This document shows, one piece after another, positions 47,759-57,638 of a DNA stretch of 64,000 bases. Numbering within the stretch: position 1 is the first letter of the stretch; each line of letters starts with the position of its first letter. Source of the stretch: Epichloe hybrida (lineage: Eukaryota; Ascomycota; Sordariomycetes; Hypocreales; Clavicipitaceae); NCBI GenBank assembly GCA_019022495.1, contig JAFEKR010000002.1, forward strand, positions 6,014,001 through 6,078,000. Direction: 5' to 3'. Position numbers and translations under genes: made by a program. The notes under the pieces were generated by a model. It had not been told where the DNA came from and ran no database searches. It was given only the letters and a program-made list of their open reading frames with translations.

Positions 47759-48130
47759 CAGTAAGTCAACCCACTACCATGCAGGTCACATCACGTAGCC
47801 CTAGGCCACCCTAATTAGGCATAGTAAGGTGGGTCTCTGCATGAATTCTAATAACTGCCAATTGGCTAGAATTCACTAAATAACATGTAATAATCATTTT
47901 CTCTCTAAGCCACGTGCTCTCTAGCAACTTGACCCACTTTTATTTCCTATTATCCAATTATACAATGTCTTTTATTCCAGAGTCTCTCTCCCCACCAATT
48001 AGCCCTAAATCCAACGAATTAGAGCTAGCTAAGATATTGATAGACCTACCTGCCACGCCTTGCGCTATGCCTAATTGGGGTGGCCTAGGGCTACGTGATG
48101 TGGCCCGCACGGTAGTGGGTTAACTTACAG
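47759..48130. mobile_element. Inverted-repeat element adjoining the MULE-like MITE
   Basis: The left arm 47759-47823 (CAGTAAGTCAACCCACTACC and onward) is inverted at 48066-48130 over about 65 bp. The differences are mostly C/T or G/A transitions. The interior contains a 69-codon ORF (47914-48123) that runs into the right arm and has no family match. The left end is interrupted by the 47390-47758 insertion. Confidence 0.65.
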
Positions 48131-49322
48131 TCAGAGTATTGCACTACAATCAGAGTATTGTTTGTAGTGTAGTTAGTGTAGTTGTTAGAAAAAATTTGTA
48201 TTTGTAGTGTAGTTTTTTTTTCTTATAGTTAGTGTAGTGTAGGTTTTTTTTTTTTTATAGTGTAGTATATTATAGTTTTTTTTTTTATAGTTAGTGTAAT
48301 GTAGTTTTTTTTTGCTTATAGTGTAGTGTAGTTAGTGTAGTTACTAACTACACTAACTACAAAAACTATAATATAGTATTAGTAAAAAAAAAGTGGGCCT
48401 TTTTATTATATAATATTATTATAAGGATTAAAAGAAAGCTAGTTATATAGAAGCTTTTATTATTACTTATTTTACTTAATTAGTTATAGAATTTATAATA
48501 TTTACTTTTTTTTAAGAATTTTACTATAACTAGGGTTATTTATAATATTATACCTTTTTAATAATACTATTATACTTATTACTTTATTTTACTAATATAA
48601 CTTTAAGAAAAACCTTCTAATTATTTTATTTACTATTATTATTAATTATTTTATATTTTTATTATTAATTTAATTAAAAAATACCTTAAACTAATATAAT
48701 TAAATTAAATTAGAAATCTAAATAAATATATAAAAGTTAATAGAATATATACTTAGTACTTTAATATTATTATTAATATAATAAGAACTTAAAAAAGCTT
48801 AAACTATTTATTTACTATTTAAACTAATTAAATATTACTTTAAGCTTTATAATTCTAAAGCTTTAAGAAGTTATATATAGTAACTTTATATATCTTATTA
48901 TAATAATATATAAAGAAAGAATATAATAGACTAATATTTATAATTTATTAATAGATAACTAATAGTATTATTTTAATTACCCTATATAGCTTAAATAAGC
49001 TATAAAAAATAAGTTTAACTTATTTTTAAAAATAATACTAGGACTTAGTTTTATATAATATACTATACTTATTATAAAAGCTTTAATAACTTTTATAACC
49101 TTAATTACTATTATTACTATAATTACTATTATTTTACTTTTATTATTATTTTAAAAAAAACATAAAAGAGAAAACATTTTTATAATATTAATATTTTTAA
49201 AAACCTTAAAATACTAAGTTATTAAAAACTATAGCTTTTACTATAGTAATTTACTTATAATTACTAGTATTTATATTTAAGTTATTTATTTATTATTAAA
49301 CTTTAACACTAATAATATTATA

Positions 49323-49400
49323 AGTAATCTTAGTAATCTTAGTAATCTTAGTAATCTTAGTAATATTAGTATTATAAGCTATTATAAGCTATTATAAGCT
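49323..49400. repeat. Short tandem repeats inside the AT-rich island
   Basis: About four copies of the 9-mer AGTAATCTT are followed by three or more copies of the 10-mer ATTATAAGCT. Confidence 0.8.
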
Positions 49401-50085
49401 ATAATAAGATATAATAAGCTACTTATATTAAGTTTACTAGTAGTTTTTTATAGTTTTTTTAAAATAAGTAATAATAATAATTTATAGAAATATAAAATGA
49501 TTTATAGAAATAGTAAATAATATAATAGGAAGGTTTTTCTTTAAGTTATATTAGGGAAATAAAGTATTAAGTTAAATAGTATTATTAAAAAAGTATAATA
49601 TTATATATAACCTTACTTAGTTATAATAAAATTATAAAAATAATATAATATTATAAATTCTATAACTAATTTAATAAAATAGGTAATAATAAAAGCTTTT
49701 ATATAACTAGCTTTCTTTTAACCTTATAAATACTAATAACTAATAAAAAGTCTAATACTATATTTATAGTGTTTGTAGTTAGTGTAGTTTAGGAAAAAAA
49801 ATTTATAGTGTAATATATTATAGTTTTTTTTTTTTATAGTTAGTATAGTGTAGTTTTTTTTTCCTTATAGTTAGTGTAGTTTGTAGTGTAGTGTAGTTTT
49901 TAGTGTAGTGTAGTTTGTAGTGTAGTTACTACACTACACGTTTTAGTGCAATACTCTAACTACAATTGAGTTATAGTGTATTTTTTATTTAACAAATAAT
50001 ATATATCTAATCTTAGAAAATATGTAGAGATATAAAACTTCTTTCTTTAAATAGATAACTAAAAAACTACAATGTAGTTATATAT

Positions 50086-50221
50086 AAAAGTGGGTCTAAA
50101 AGTGAACCCCTCGCCTATAAATTAGAAAAACTACATTTTACTACATTTTAGCACTAGAAATACACTATAAATGTAGTTTTTCTAATTTACAGGCGAGGGG
50201 CCCACTTTTAGACCCACTTTT
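50086..50221. repeat. 136-bp near-perfect hairpin
   Basis: The left arm 50086-50142 (AAAAGTGGGTCTAAAAGTGA...) and right arm 50166-50221 are nearly perfect inverse copies, separated by a loop of about 23 bp. The hairpin includes CCCCTCGCCT/AGGCGAGGGG, GC-rich islands inside an AT-rich block. This could be a tiny foldback element or the joined ends of a larger one. Confidence 0.75.
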
Positions 50222-50342
50222 GTTTATAGTATTTTTCTTAGGATTTATCTCTATAGGATAATCTATATAATTACAAGCTAGCTATAAAATTAAATATAAA
50301 AACTACAAAACACACTACACTAACTACAAACAATACTCTGCA

Positions 50343-50766
50343 GTACACCCCCTGAATTAATTTACAAATCTACATGACAGGGGCAATTAGCCAATTAGAT
50401 ATTAGCTTAGAAATAAATAAAGGAGATAAGGGCTAGTATATTTAGGTACTAGTAATTTACATAGAAACATATATTGTTACGTGGCGGGATGCGAAGGAGG
50501 CTGATATAAGACTAGAACATTACCCCTAACAGTAGCTTTCACAAGTGAACTTAGTATGACTTATGACCTGTTAAATCTGTTAAGCCCCTCTGACGGATTC
50601 GACCCCTTATCGTGCAGAGCCAGCACGTTAGTGGCGTTTAATACCCTATATTTTTCCCTTATAGCTCTCTAAAATAATCTAGGCTTGCAGTTGTTCGCAG
50701 CTGTTAGAGAGGGACGAAAAACTGGGGCATGTAGATTTGGATAATAATTCAGGGGGTAAAGTGTAC
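50343..50766. mobile_element. MITE-like inverted-repeat element
   Basis: The left arm 50343-50376 (GTACACCCCCTGAATTAATT...) is matched in inverse by 50728-50766. The 350-bp interior has normal GC, unlike the neighbouring AT-rich island, and no ORF. Confidence 0.55.
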
Positions 50767-51015
50767 ATGATTTGTACCGCGCGTCTAGCACGGCTTGGAC
50801 AACAACATATTATGAGCATTTACACGTTCAGAACGAAGTCTAATTGGTTTCGTGGTTTGCGGTGTCATGGTCCCCAGTCGGAAGACTATTCGGGCCACTA
50901 ATGCACATCAAATTTACAGCCAATGTTCTAGATATAGTTTACATTTGTCTTGCGGGTTTGCGAGAGCGACAAGACTATGCCACTTGACGGTCTCCGTCTC
51001 CCCCAAGACGTCTCT

Positions 51016-52374
51016 TTAAGAATTAGCGGCGTCTCTATTGCTCTGGGAGCTGGCGCTCATAGCCGCCTTGTTGGTGGGAAGCGAATCTTCCGAGACGCTT
51101 GATTGCCGAATCCTGGCCCAGGCATATATGATGCCGCTAACAAATCCAATGAAAATGGCAGATACACTGCCGAATGTGACAGGTGCAGAGAAAAAGACTA
51201 AGCCACTAATCGCGATGGGCAGCTTGTTCAAAGCGCCCACCATTGAGTATGTGGTCGATGAGGTTACCCTGATGCACCAGGCTGAGCAATAAGAGATGAA
51301 GATGGCCGCCAGACCGGAGTAGATCATGCCGATAATGATCCGATTCCGTGATTCTTCAGGGAAGTTCTTGGCGAAGTTGATGCTAGACCAATCCTCTACT
51401 AGCAATGAGCAGACGAACAAGACAGGGATTGTCAAAAGGTTGTTGTAGTACATGGCTGTCATATCATTTATTCAGCTTTATTCCCACGTATCATTTGTCG
51501 TGAGTTTAACACTTACTGTCCCAATCTTTGAAATTCATCTTCTTAATAATCTTGCGCATGCCCAGCACATACGACGCTGTGCAGAGAACATTCAACCCCA
51601 TCCAAGCGTACCCAGCGTTCAAAGTCGACATAGCGGTTGAAGAGTCGCCATGTCCGAAGTCACCAGCAATGGCACTCTGGATGTCCGCCCAAGCCGCCAC
51701 GATTGAGCTCAGCACCATTAGCCCAAACGACAACAAGGCAATTGGGGTGACGCTGCCCCCGAACCACATGACCTCTCCGTAAGCTATCACAATAATTGTC
51801 AAATTCTTGAATATCGTATATACCGGCACCGATAAAAATTGCAAAGCTTTCGTGCTAGTATAAATCATGCCAACGAGGAGTAGCGATATCGGGAACCCTG
51901 GGAGCTCATTAGTCCTCATGTCTTGTTTTCGGGAAGGAAATTGTCCTATATACATTTTCGAGCCTTATCAGAATCGAAGGGAGCTAGATTCCGGATGAGA
52001 CCTAAAGATTTGCACGCTGAGATTGCAGCAATGCAAACAATGGCCTATTCAATGGGAATTCGGTATGAGTGAAGGGTCCGTCAATGGCCGGACGCGTTCG
52101 CACATACCTGAACGGCAAGATAGAAAAAGTTCAGGTTCCAGAAGGCTCCCGATACCACGTACTTGTTCACAACAGTCATGCTGATGGAAGACAAGCAATA
52201 TGCCAAGACGGACAATGGAGGATTGTTATCCAGCTTCGATAGGGACTGGCCGATATCGTTTGGTCCACGAGGACGCTGTGATGGCCTCCTGGCCATGAAG
52301 GCATCCTTCTCGTCACGACCACGCCCGTCATCAGGCATCTGAACGACGTAGTTCTCGTTCTTCTTGTCGTCCAT
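51016..52374 (-). CDS. VRG4: GDP-mannose transporter (Golgi)
   Basis: Nucleotide-sugar antiporter supplying GDP-mannose to the Golgi lumen for protein and lipid mannosylation. Exons 52374-52108, 52044-51954, 51897-51517 and 51455-51016 give 392 aa. Family landmarks: PPLSVLAYCLSSISMTVVNK, FPISLLLVGMIYTSTKALQF followed by LSVPVYTIFKNLTIIVIAYG, and the GDP-mannose-binding GALNK motif in YSMVGALNKLPIAISG. There are about ten TM spans. Splicing across intron 2 creates the Trp of the conserved WFPISLLLVG. It is divergent from the AVT3/4-like gene across 729 bp of poly-A/T-rich DNA. Confidence 0.95.
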
Positions 52375-53103
52375 CGTGGGATTGAATCGAATGCTCGGTA
52401 GTTGTGTTGAGGGTAAAGATTACCTGGGGCTATACACAACGCGCTAGATTCTTCCCCTTGAATCCTGCATCTTACCAAACCAATAAATAAGCTTATTTGT
52501 GCTCTGTATTTTGATTTTCGAAGAATCGAATTAAAGGTCCCGCGTACCTATATTTTTATGCGTCCAGTTGATATAGAACTTGTTATATTTACATTTGCTT
52601 CCGTTTCATCATCTATATATAATAGACTAATTACTAACAGATAAAAATTTATAGAATCTTTGCTAGGCTAGACAATTTTTTTTCGACGAGTTGAAAAAAA
52701 ATAAAGGGTGCAGAGTTTTTTTTTTTTCAGAAATTCATATAATCTTTTTCCATTTTCGACAACTTTAGGTGCTAAGAATTTTTTTTAGGCTAAACTTCAG
52801 GCATATGGCTTTTTTTTTTTTTTTTTTTGCGTGAAGACCACTAAAAAAGCCCCCAAAATAAAATTTCGACTTTTTAATGGTCTTGCAGATGGAAAAAAAA
52901 GAAATTTAGCCCGTGTTTTAAAGAACAATTAATCCACAAACAAATATAAAAGCCATCGGACGGTCTTCCTCGCACGTACACTAGTATATTCCCTGAGTCC
53001 CGTGATCCAGACCTGGAGTCCTTGATCTTCCTCGCACTCTCTTCCCAACAAGAGTACGTACGAACATCTTGCGCTCGGCAAGATCGGTTCTCAATCCGAC
53101 GTC
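52375..53103. promoter_or_regulatory. Divergent promoter region with many oligo(dA:dT) tracts
   Basis: Between VRG4 (-) and the AVT3/4-like gene (+). At 52674-52900 it has repeated T or A runs, the longest about 20 T near 52809-52828, of the kind that disfavour nucleosomes. No gene seen. Confidence 0.5.
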
Positions 53104-54918
53104 ATGGACGACAATACTGAAACCCCGCGTCATGCCGCTATTCTCGACAAGTTCTTGCCGGAAGGCTACTCGGCTGATCCCGAGGTAAGCCTCGCGAGAC
53201 AACCTTCATTCGACTCGAATTCCCGACTGCCGACAGAGCCGACAGCGATATCATCAGAGGCTGCGGCATCCAGCTCTGCAGATATATCAGAAGATGTGCT
53301 ACCGGATGGTCTTGAATCGTCTCTGAAACTGCAAGGTGGGGATATCCACCGTGACATGTTCAAGATCAAAGCTCGAGCAAACTCTCTTCGACGAGCCGCC
53401 ACGTTTTCTCACCAACCCTTGCCACGATTAAGCCCAGCCGGTGAACTCTCTTATCCCGAACAACGTACTCCAGGTGGTTTCAGACGTCAGCACGTGCAAC
53501 GACGAGCAAGGCAACGCAGGATGAGTGGTACTTTAATCGTCGCGAGGAACTTTATTGATTTCTTGGATCTGTATGGCAGTTTTGCCGGCGAAGACCTGGA
53601 GGATGAAGACACCTCAGAAGACGAATCAGCGATCGATGACGAAGATGCAAGTGAACCTGATGAGCAGCGTTCATTGATCAGGCGTCCATCTCTGGGGCGG
53701 AGCAGGAGCTCTCGGCGACTCGGGCGGGAGGGTGACGCTAGCACGGTAAAGACGTTTTTCACACTCATCAAAGCTTTCATTGGCACCGGCATCATGTTCC
53801 TGCCGAAGGCTTTCCGCAACGGCGGTATCCTGTTATCGTCCCTGACGCTCATTGCAGTGTCGCTCATCAACTGTCTGTGTTTTCGGCTTTTGCTAGACTG
53901 CAGGCAAAGATATGGGGGTGGGTACGGAGAACTGGGGGCCTCCATTGTCGGGCAGAGATTCCGCAATCTCATTCTCGGCTCCATCGCTTTATCCCAGCTG
54001 GGCTTCGTTTGCACGGGACTTATTTTCACCGCCGAAAACCTGAATGCCTTCTTATCTGCGGTATCAAGAAGTCACGGGGGGCTCAGTCTCAATGTGCCCA
54101 GCCTCATCGCGCTGCAGCTTTTACCTCTGGTGCCACTCGCCTTGATTAGAAACATTTCGAAAATGGGCCCTGTGGCACTTCTGGCGGATGTTTTTATTCT
54201 TACAGGACTTCTGTACATTTGGCAATACGACGTGTTGGCTCTGGCGAAAGATGGAATAGATCCTTCCGTTCGGCTCTTTAATCCCTCCTCATTCACTCTA
54301 ACTATTGGCTCGGCAATTTTCACCTTTGAGGGCATAGGTCTCATATTGCCTATACAATCAAGTATGAAGAAGCCGGAGCAATTCGGAAGTCTTCTCTACT
54401 TTGTGATGCTACTTATTACTATTATCTTTATATCGGTCGGCGCTCTTTGTTATGCAACCTTCGGGGAGAAGACCAAGATCCAGATCATATCGAATTTCCC
54501 GCAAGATTCGGCATTGGTCAATGCTGTGCAATTCTTGTACTCCCTTGCTGTCCTCGCTGGCGAGCCAGTGCAGTTATTTCCAGCTGTGCGTATTTTAGAA
54601 ACCTCATTATTTGGGTCTCGGGCGACTGGCAAAAGGAGTATCGCAATTAAGTGGCAAAAGAACGCCGTCCGCACGGTAGTCATGGCAATCTGCGTTGGTA
54701 TCAGCATGGTTGGCGCAAGTGATTTGGACAAGTTTGTGGCCTTGATCGGGAGCTTTGCGTGTGTGCCACTGGTATATATATATCCTGCTTATTTGCATTA
54801 CAAGGGCATAGCAGAATCGACTTGGGATAAGAGTCTCGATGTTGTATTAATTGTCATAGGTCTGGTTGCGATGGTCTACACTACTTCGGTCACAGTAGTA
54901 CAGTGGATTCAAAACTAG
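53104..54918 (+). CDS. Vacuolar amino acid transporter, AVT3/AVT4-like
   Basis: AAAP family exporter from the vacuole. Single exon, 604 aa. The first 215 or so residues are hydrophilic, with an acidic block (EDLEDEDTSEDESAIDDEDA) and Ser/Arg-rich stretches. The transporter domain begins STVKTFFTLIKAFIGTGIMF and LPKAFRNGGILLSSLTLIA, and includes FTFEGIGLILPIQSSMKKPE and the C-terminal hairpin. The segment GTGIMFLPKAFRNGG places it with Avt3/Avt4 rather than with the AVT1-like gene at the left edge of the window. No intron is needed. Confidence 0.93.
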   Translation: MDDNTETPRHAAILDKFLPEGYSADPEVSLARQPSFDSNSRLPTEPTAISSEAAASSSADISEDVLPDGLESSLKLQGGDIHRDMFKIKARANSLRRAATFSHQPLPRLSPAGELSYPEQRTPGGFRRQHVQRRARQRRMSGTLIVARNFIDFLDLYGSFAGEDLEDEDTSEDESAIDDEDASEPDEQRSLIRRPSLGRSRSSRRLGREGDASTVKTFFTLIKAFIGTGIMFLPKAFRNGGILLSSLTLIAVSLINCLCFRLLLDCRQRYGGGYGELGASIVGQRFRNLILGSIALSQLGFVCTGLIFTAENLNAFLSAVSRSHGGLSLNVPSLIALQLLPLVPLALIRNISKMGPVALLADVFILTGLLYIWQYDVLALAKDGIDPSVRLFNPSSFTLTIGSAIFTFEGIGLILPIQSSMKKPEQFGSLLYFVMLLITIIFISVGALCYATFGEKTKIQIISNFPQDSALVNAVQFLYSLAVLAGEPVQLFPAVRILETSLFGSRATGKRSIAIKWQKNAVRTVVMAICVGISMVGASDLDKFVALIGSFACVPLVYIYPAYLHYKGIAESTWDKSLDVVLIVIGLVAMVYTTSVTVVQWIQN

Positions 54919-54974
54919 ACGCACGTTGTTTTTTGATTCCAAGTCTATGTAAGCATTCGTTCTCAGGTACTATT

Positions 54975-55556
54975 ACGGATGTCCAAGTCAAAAGTCGTGT
55001 CCCTTACACGCTACTACCTAGAGTAGCCTAAGGCATTAACATAATAGCCTAAGGTTTATATAAATAGTCTAGAATAATATAAGGAAAATTAAATAAGGTA
55101 TCTTTACTATATAAATTATATATAAAAGTAACTTATTTTAGTTATTATTAGATTTTTTCTTTATATTACTAAAATCTAAGGTATTAAGGTTATTAGGACT
55201 ATTAGGACTATTAAGCTTATAAGGGTTAAAAACTTACTTTCTTTTATTATTATTAATAGTAATAGTATCTTTATTTTTAAACTCTAATTATAAAATAACC
55301 CTTTAAACCCTCTAACTATTAGCTTAACCTTCGTGACCTTTGCGATAGTTATGCAGCTAGATAAGGCAAAAGCTAGCTAACTTTAGCAATAGTTATAGCA
55401 CTACTAGCAAAAGCGGGCAAAGAGAGGGGAACTAGAGAAGAGGTAAGCCTCTTATTTAATTTACCTAGTAAGACTATGACCTTACTAGCTAATATATCCT
55501 TAACTAGGGTTACGTGTAAGGGACATAACTTTTAACTTAGATATCTATACTCCGTA
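54975..55556. mobile_element. MITE copy 1 of an inverted pair
   Basis: Starts TACGGATGTCCAAGTCAAAA and ends with a diverged inverse of the same sequence (about 55514-55556). The interior is AT-rich, without ORFs. Its interior is the inverse of the element at 55579-56242. The flanking TA at the left end fits a Tc1/mariner-type TA target. The right terminus is altered by a short insertion that creates TACTCCGTA. Confidence 0.7.
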
Positions 55557-55578
55557 GTACATTTATTATTAGCTTGTT

Positions 55579-56242
55579 TACGGATGTCTAAGTTAAAAGT
55601 CATGTCCCTTGCACGTAACCCTAGTTAAGGATATAATTAGCTAGTAAGGTCATAGTCTTACTAGGTAAATTAAATAAGAGGTTTACCTCTTCTCTAGTTT
55701 CTCTCTCTTTGCCCGCTTTTGCCACTAGTGCTATAACTATTGCTAAAGTTAGCTAGCTTTTGCCTTATCTAGCTACTTCCCTTACCTAGCTACTTCTATC
55801 TTTACTTATTATATAATAGCTTAAACCTTAACCATAGCTAAAAATAATTTGCTTAGAAGGGGATAATAACTATCGCGAAGGTTATAAAGGTTAAGCTAAT
55901 AGTTAGAGGGTTTAAAGGGTTATTTTATAATTAAAGTTTAAAGATAAAGATATTACTATTATTAATAATAATAAAAGAAAGTAAGTTTTTAACCCTTATA
56001 AGCTTAATAGTTCTAATAGTCCTAATAACCTTAATACCTTAGATTTTAGTAATATAAAGAAAGAATTTAATAATAACTAGAATAAGTTACTTTTATATAA
56101 AGTTTATATAGTAAAAATACCTTATTTAATTTTCCTTATATTATTCTAGACTATTTATATGCCTTAGGCTACTATATTAATGCCTTAGGCCACTCTAGGT
56201 AGCAGCGTGCAGGGGACATGACTTTTGACTTGGACATCCGTA
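55579..56242. mobile_element. MITE copy 2, inverted relative to copy 1
   Basis: Begins TACGGATGTCTAAGTTAAAA and ends with GACTTGGACATCCGTA, so both termini are intact inverted repeats of about 37 bp. The body is the reverse complement of copy 1 with many C/T and G/A differences and an extra segment of about 90 bp (about 55772-55866). The copies are 22 bp apart, forming a palindrome of about 1.27 kb. Confidence 0.75.
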
Positions 56243-56283
56243 GATAGGTTTGATAGACCACTGTTATGATATATTGGATTATG

Positions 56284-56920
56284 TTAGTTCTGGGCAATGT
56301 GGGAAATTATCCTAACAGATCCAATTCGCTTCATCGCCCCAGGCTCAAGATTGAGCCTCTGTTCTATCACGCCATCTGACCACCCCCTGTCTCGCATCCT
56401 GAGGGCGCGAATCGCCATTCTCATGTCGGCAAATCGTTTAACGTCTCGTTCCGATCGGCCAGATCCCAATACATCGTCGTTCGCCAACTGTTGCAGAGTC
56501 TCCCGAGCCTCCAGAACTGAAAGCGTTGCATTGTATTGTGAGGAAGGGAAATTTCGTACGGATACGCTATTATTTGACGAAGGGATTGTGTTCAGCTTTG
56601 CAATACCCATGTCTCGTAAACGCCGTGAAAAGTCGCCCGGTGCAAAGTCGTTGGTGACTATGTTCGGAAATCAGTGCTTGTTCTCATGACAACTTATTGT
56701 ATTCAAGCGACCTACCGTCGTCCCGTGTACGTCCTCCGCGTTGCTTAAAACAAATGGGTGTAGGGGAGTCATAATGGCTTAAGTCTCTAGCCGGAAATCT
56801 CCGCGTAGCTGAGGAAGCAGTTTTTGATGTCGACGAACCCATGCTTAGGCGCACACGAGCTTTGTTGTCTGTGAGTCCTTCTTGGAGAGGGCCAGTTGGA
56901 AAGCCCGCCGGCCGAGGCAT
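56284..56920 (-). CDS. Small basic protein of unknown function
   Basis: Exon 1 is 56920-56716 and exon 2 is 56657-56284, joined by a 58-nt GT-AG intron, giving 192 aa. The N-terminus is basic with few acids (MPRPAGFPTGPLQEGLTDNK). The middle reads VTNDFAPGDFSRRLRDMGIA. The C-terminal third is helical with a helix-turn-helix-like pattern (MRMAIRALRMRDRGWSDGVI, EQRLNLEPGAMKRIG). I do not recognise the family with certainty. A mitochondrial role is possible from the composition but unproven. An extra upstream exon within 56928-57173 cannot be excluded. It lies 42 bp from the end of MITE copy 2. Confidence 0.55.
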
Positions 56921-57638
56921 GCGTAGTTTAACCGTAATAGGAGCAGTAATAGCTAGGCCCAAACCGGAAGAGGTTCTTTGTTACGCGTTCAATTATTCCT
57001 TCCAAAATAGGTGTGGAGGAACCAGAAGAAGCATGCATGCCCGCCCATGAAACCAACATGCGCAGACATCTGACTAACATCATCGGATTAAGCCGCCGCC
57101 GAATCATCTGCTGTCCAGGGCCCGGGCCCACGAAGAATCGTAGCACTACAACCGAATGACAAATGTCTACCATATCATGAAGTGCATTTGCGGCGCGAGT
57201 ATATATTTATATGGCTAGCTACCTGCTGAGTTATGAGATCCGCCATAGATATCTAACCAAATATACGCGAAGAGAGTTTGACGCTGGGCCGGCAGCGACA
57301 AAACGCGCCGTGTCCCTAAGTCCTGACCAAAGCCACAATGCACGCTGACTCTTTCAAGTTGGTTATTACATGGAGTAGGAGTAAGAGATTTACCACGAGA
57401 TCGATCACCTTCAACGTTATCTGCCTTGAACCGACAGGCCACGTGCTTCCCGGCACGATGCTTGAATTTCAGCTGCGAGTTCGTAGAGCCAAAATACCAG
57501 CTTCAGGGTGCTTCGAGTGCGGATGCTCGCAGTTCCGCAGAGCTCTCGGCGATTGACGAAGCGTCTTCATAGAATGACCCGCGTGCAAGTTACGGCACAA
57601 GTTACGGCACAAGGAAGCTACATGAGTCCATACATGTG
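56921..57638. other. Intergenic between the unknown gene and NOG2
   Basis: Short ORFs on both strands have no family signatures. A 15-bp tandem duplication (AAGTTACGGCACAAG) occurs at about 57587-57615. Confidence 0.4.

Larger units (their letters stand above)
48131..50340. mobile_element. Extremely AT-rich foldback island, probably degraded transposon(s)
   Basis: Almost entirely A/T, with no ORF. Large inverted arms pair 48132-48660 with about 49475-49957: for example AAAAGAAAGCTAGTTATATA at 48430 is matched in inverse by CTAGCTTTCTTTT near 49720. The ends carry CAGAGTATTG (48132 and 48151) and inverse CAATACTCT (49949 and 50331), suggesting two overlapping elements. The TAGTGTAGT tandem units and long T runs near both inner ends also mirror each other. 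The composition fits heavy C-to-T mutation (RIP), but this was not computed. Confidence 0.65.

Noticed and set aside
47914..48123. 69-codon ORF inside the inverted-repeat element
   Set aside because: It ends within the element's right arm and has no recognisable motif; probably chance.
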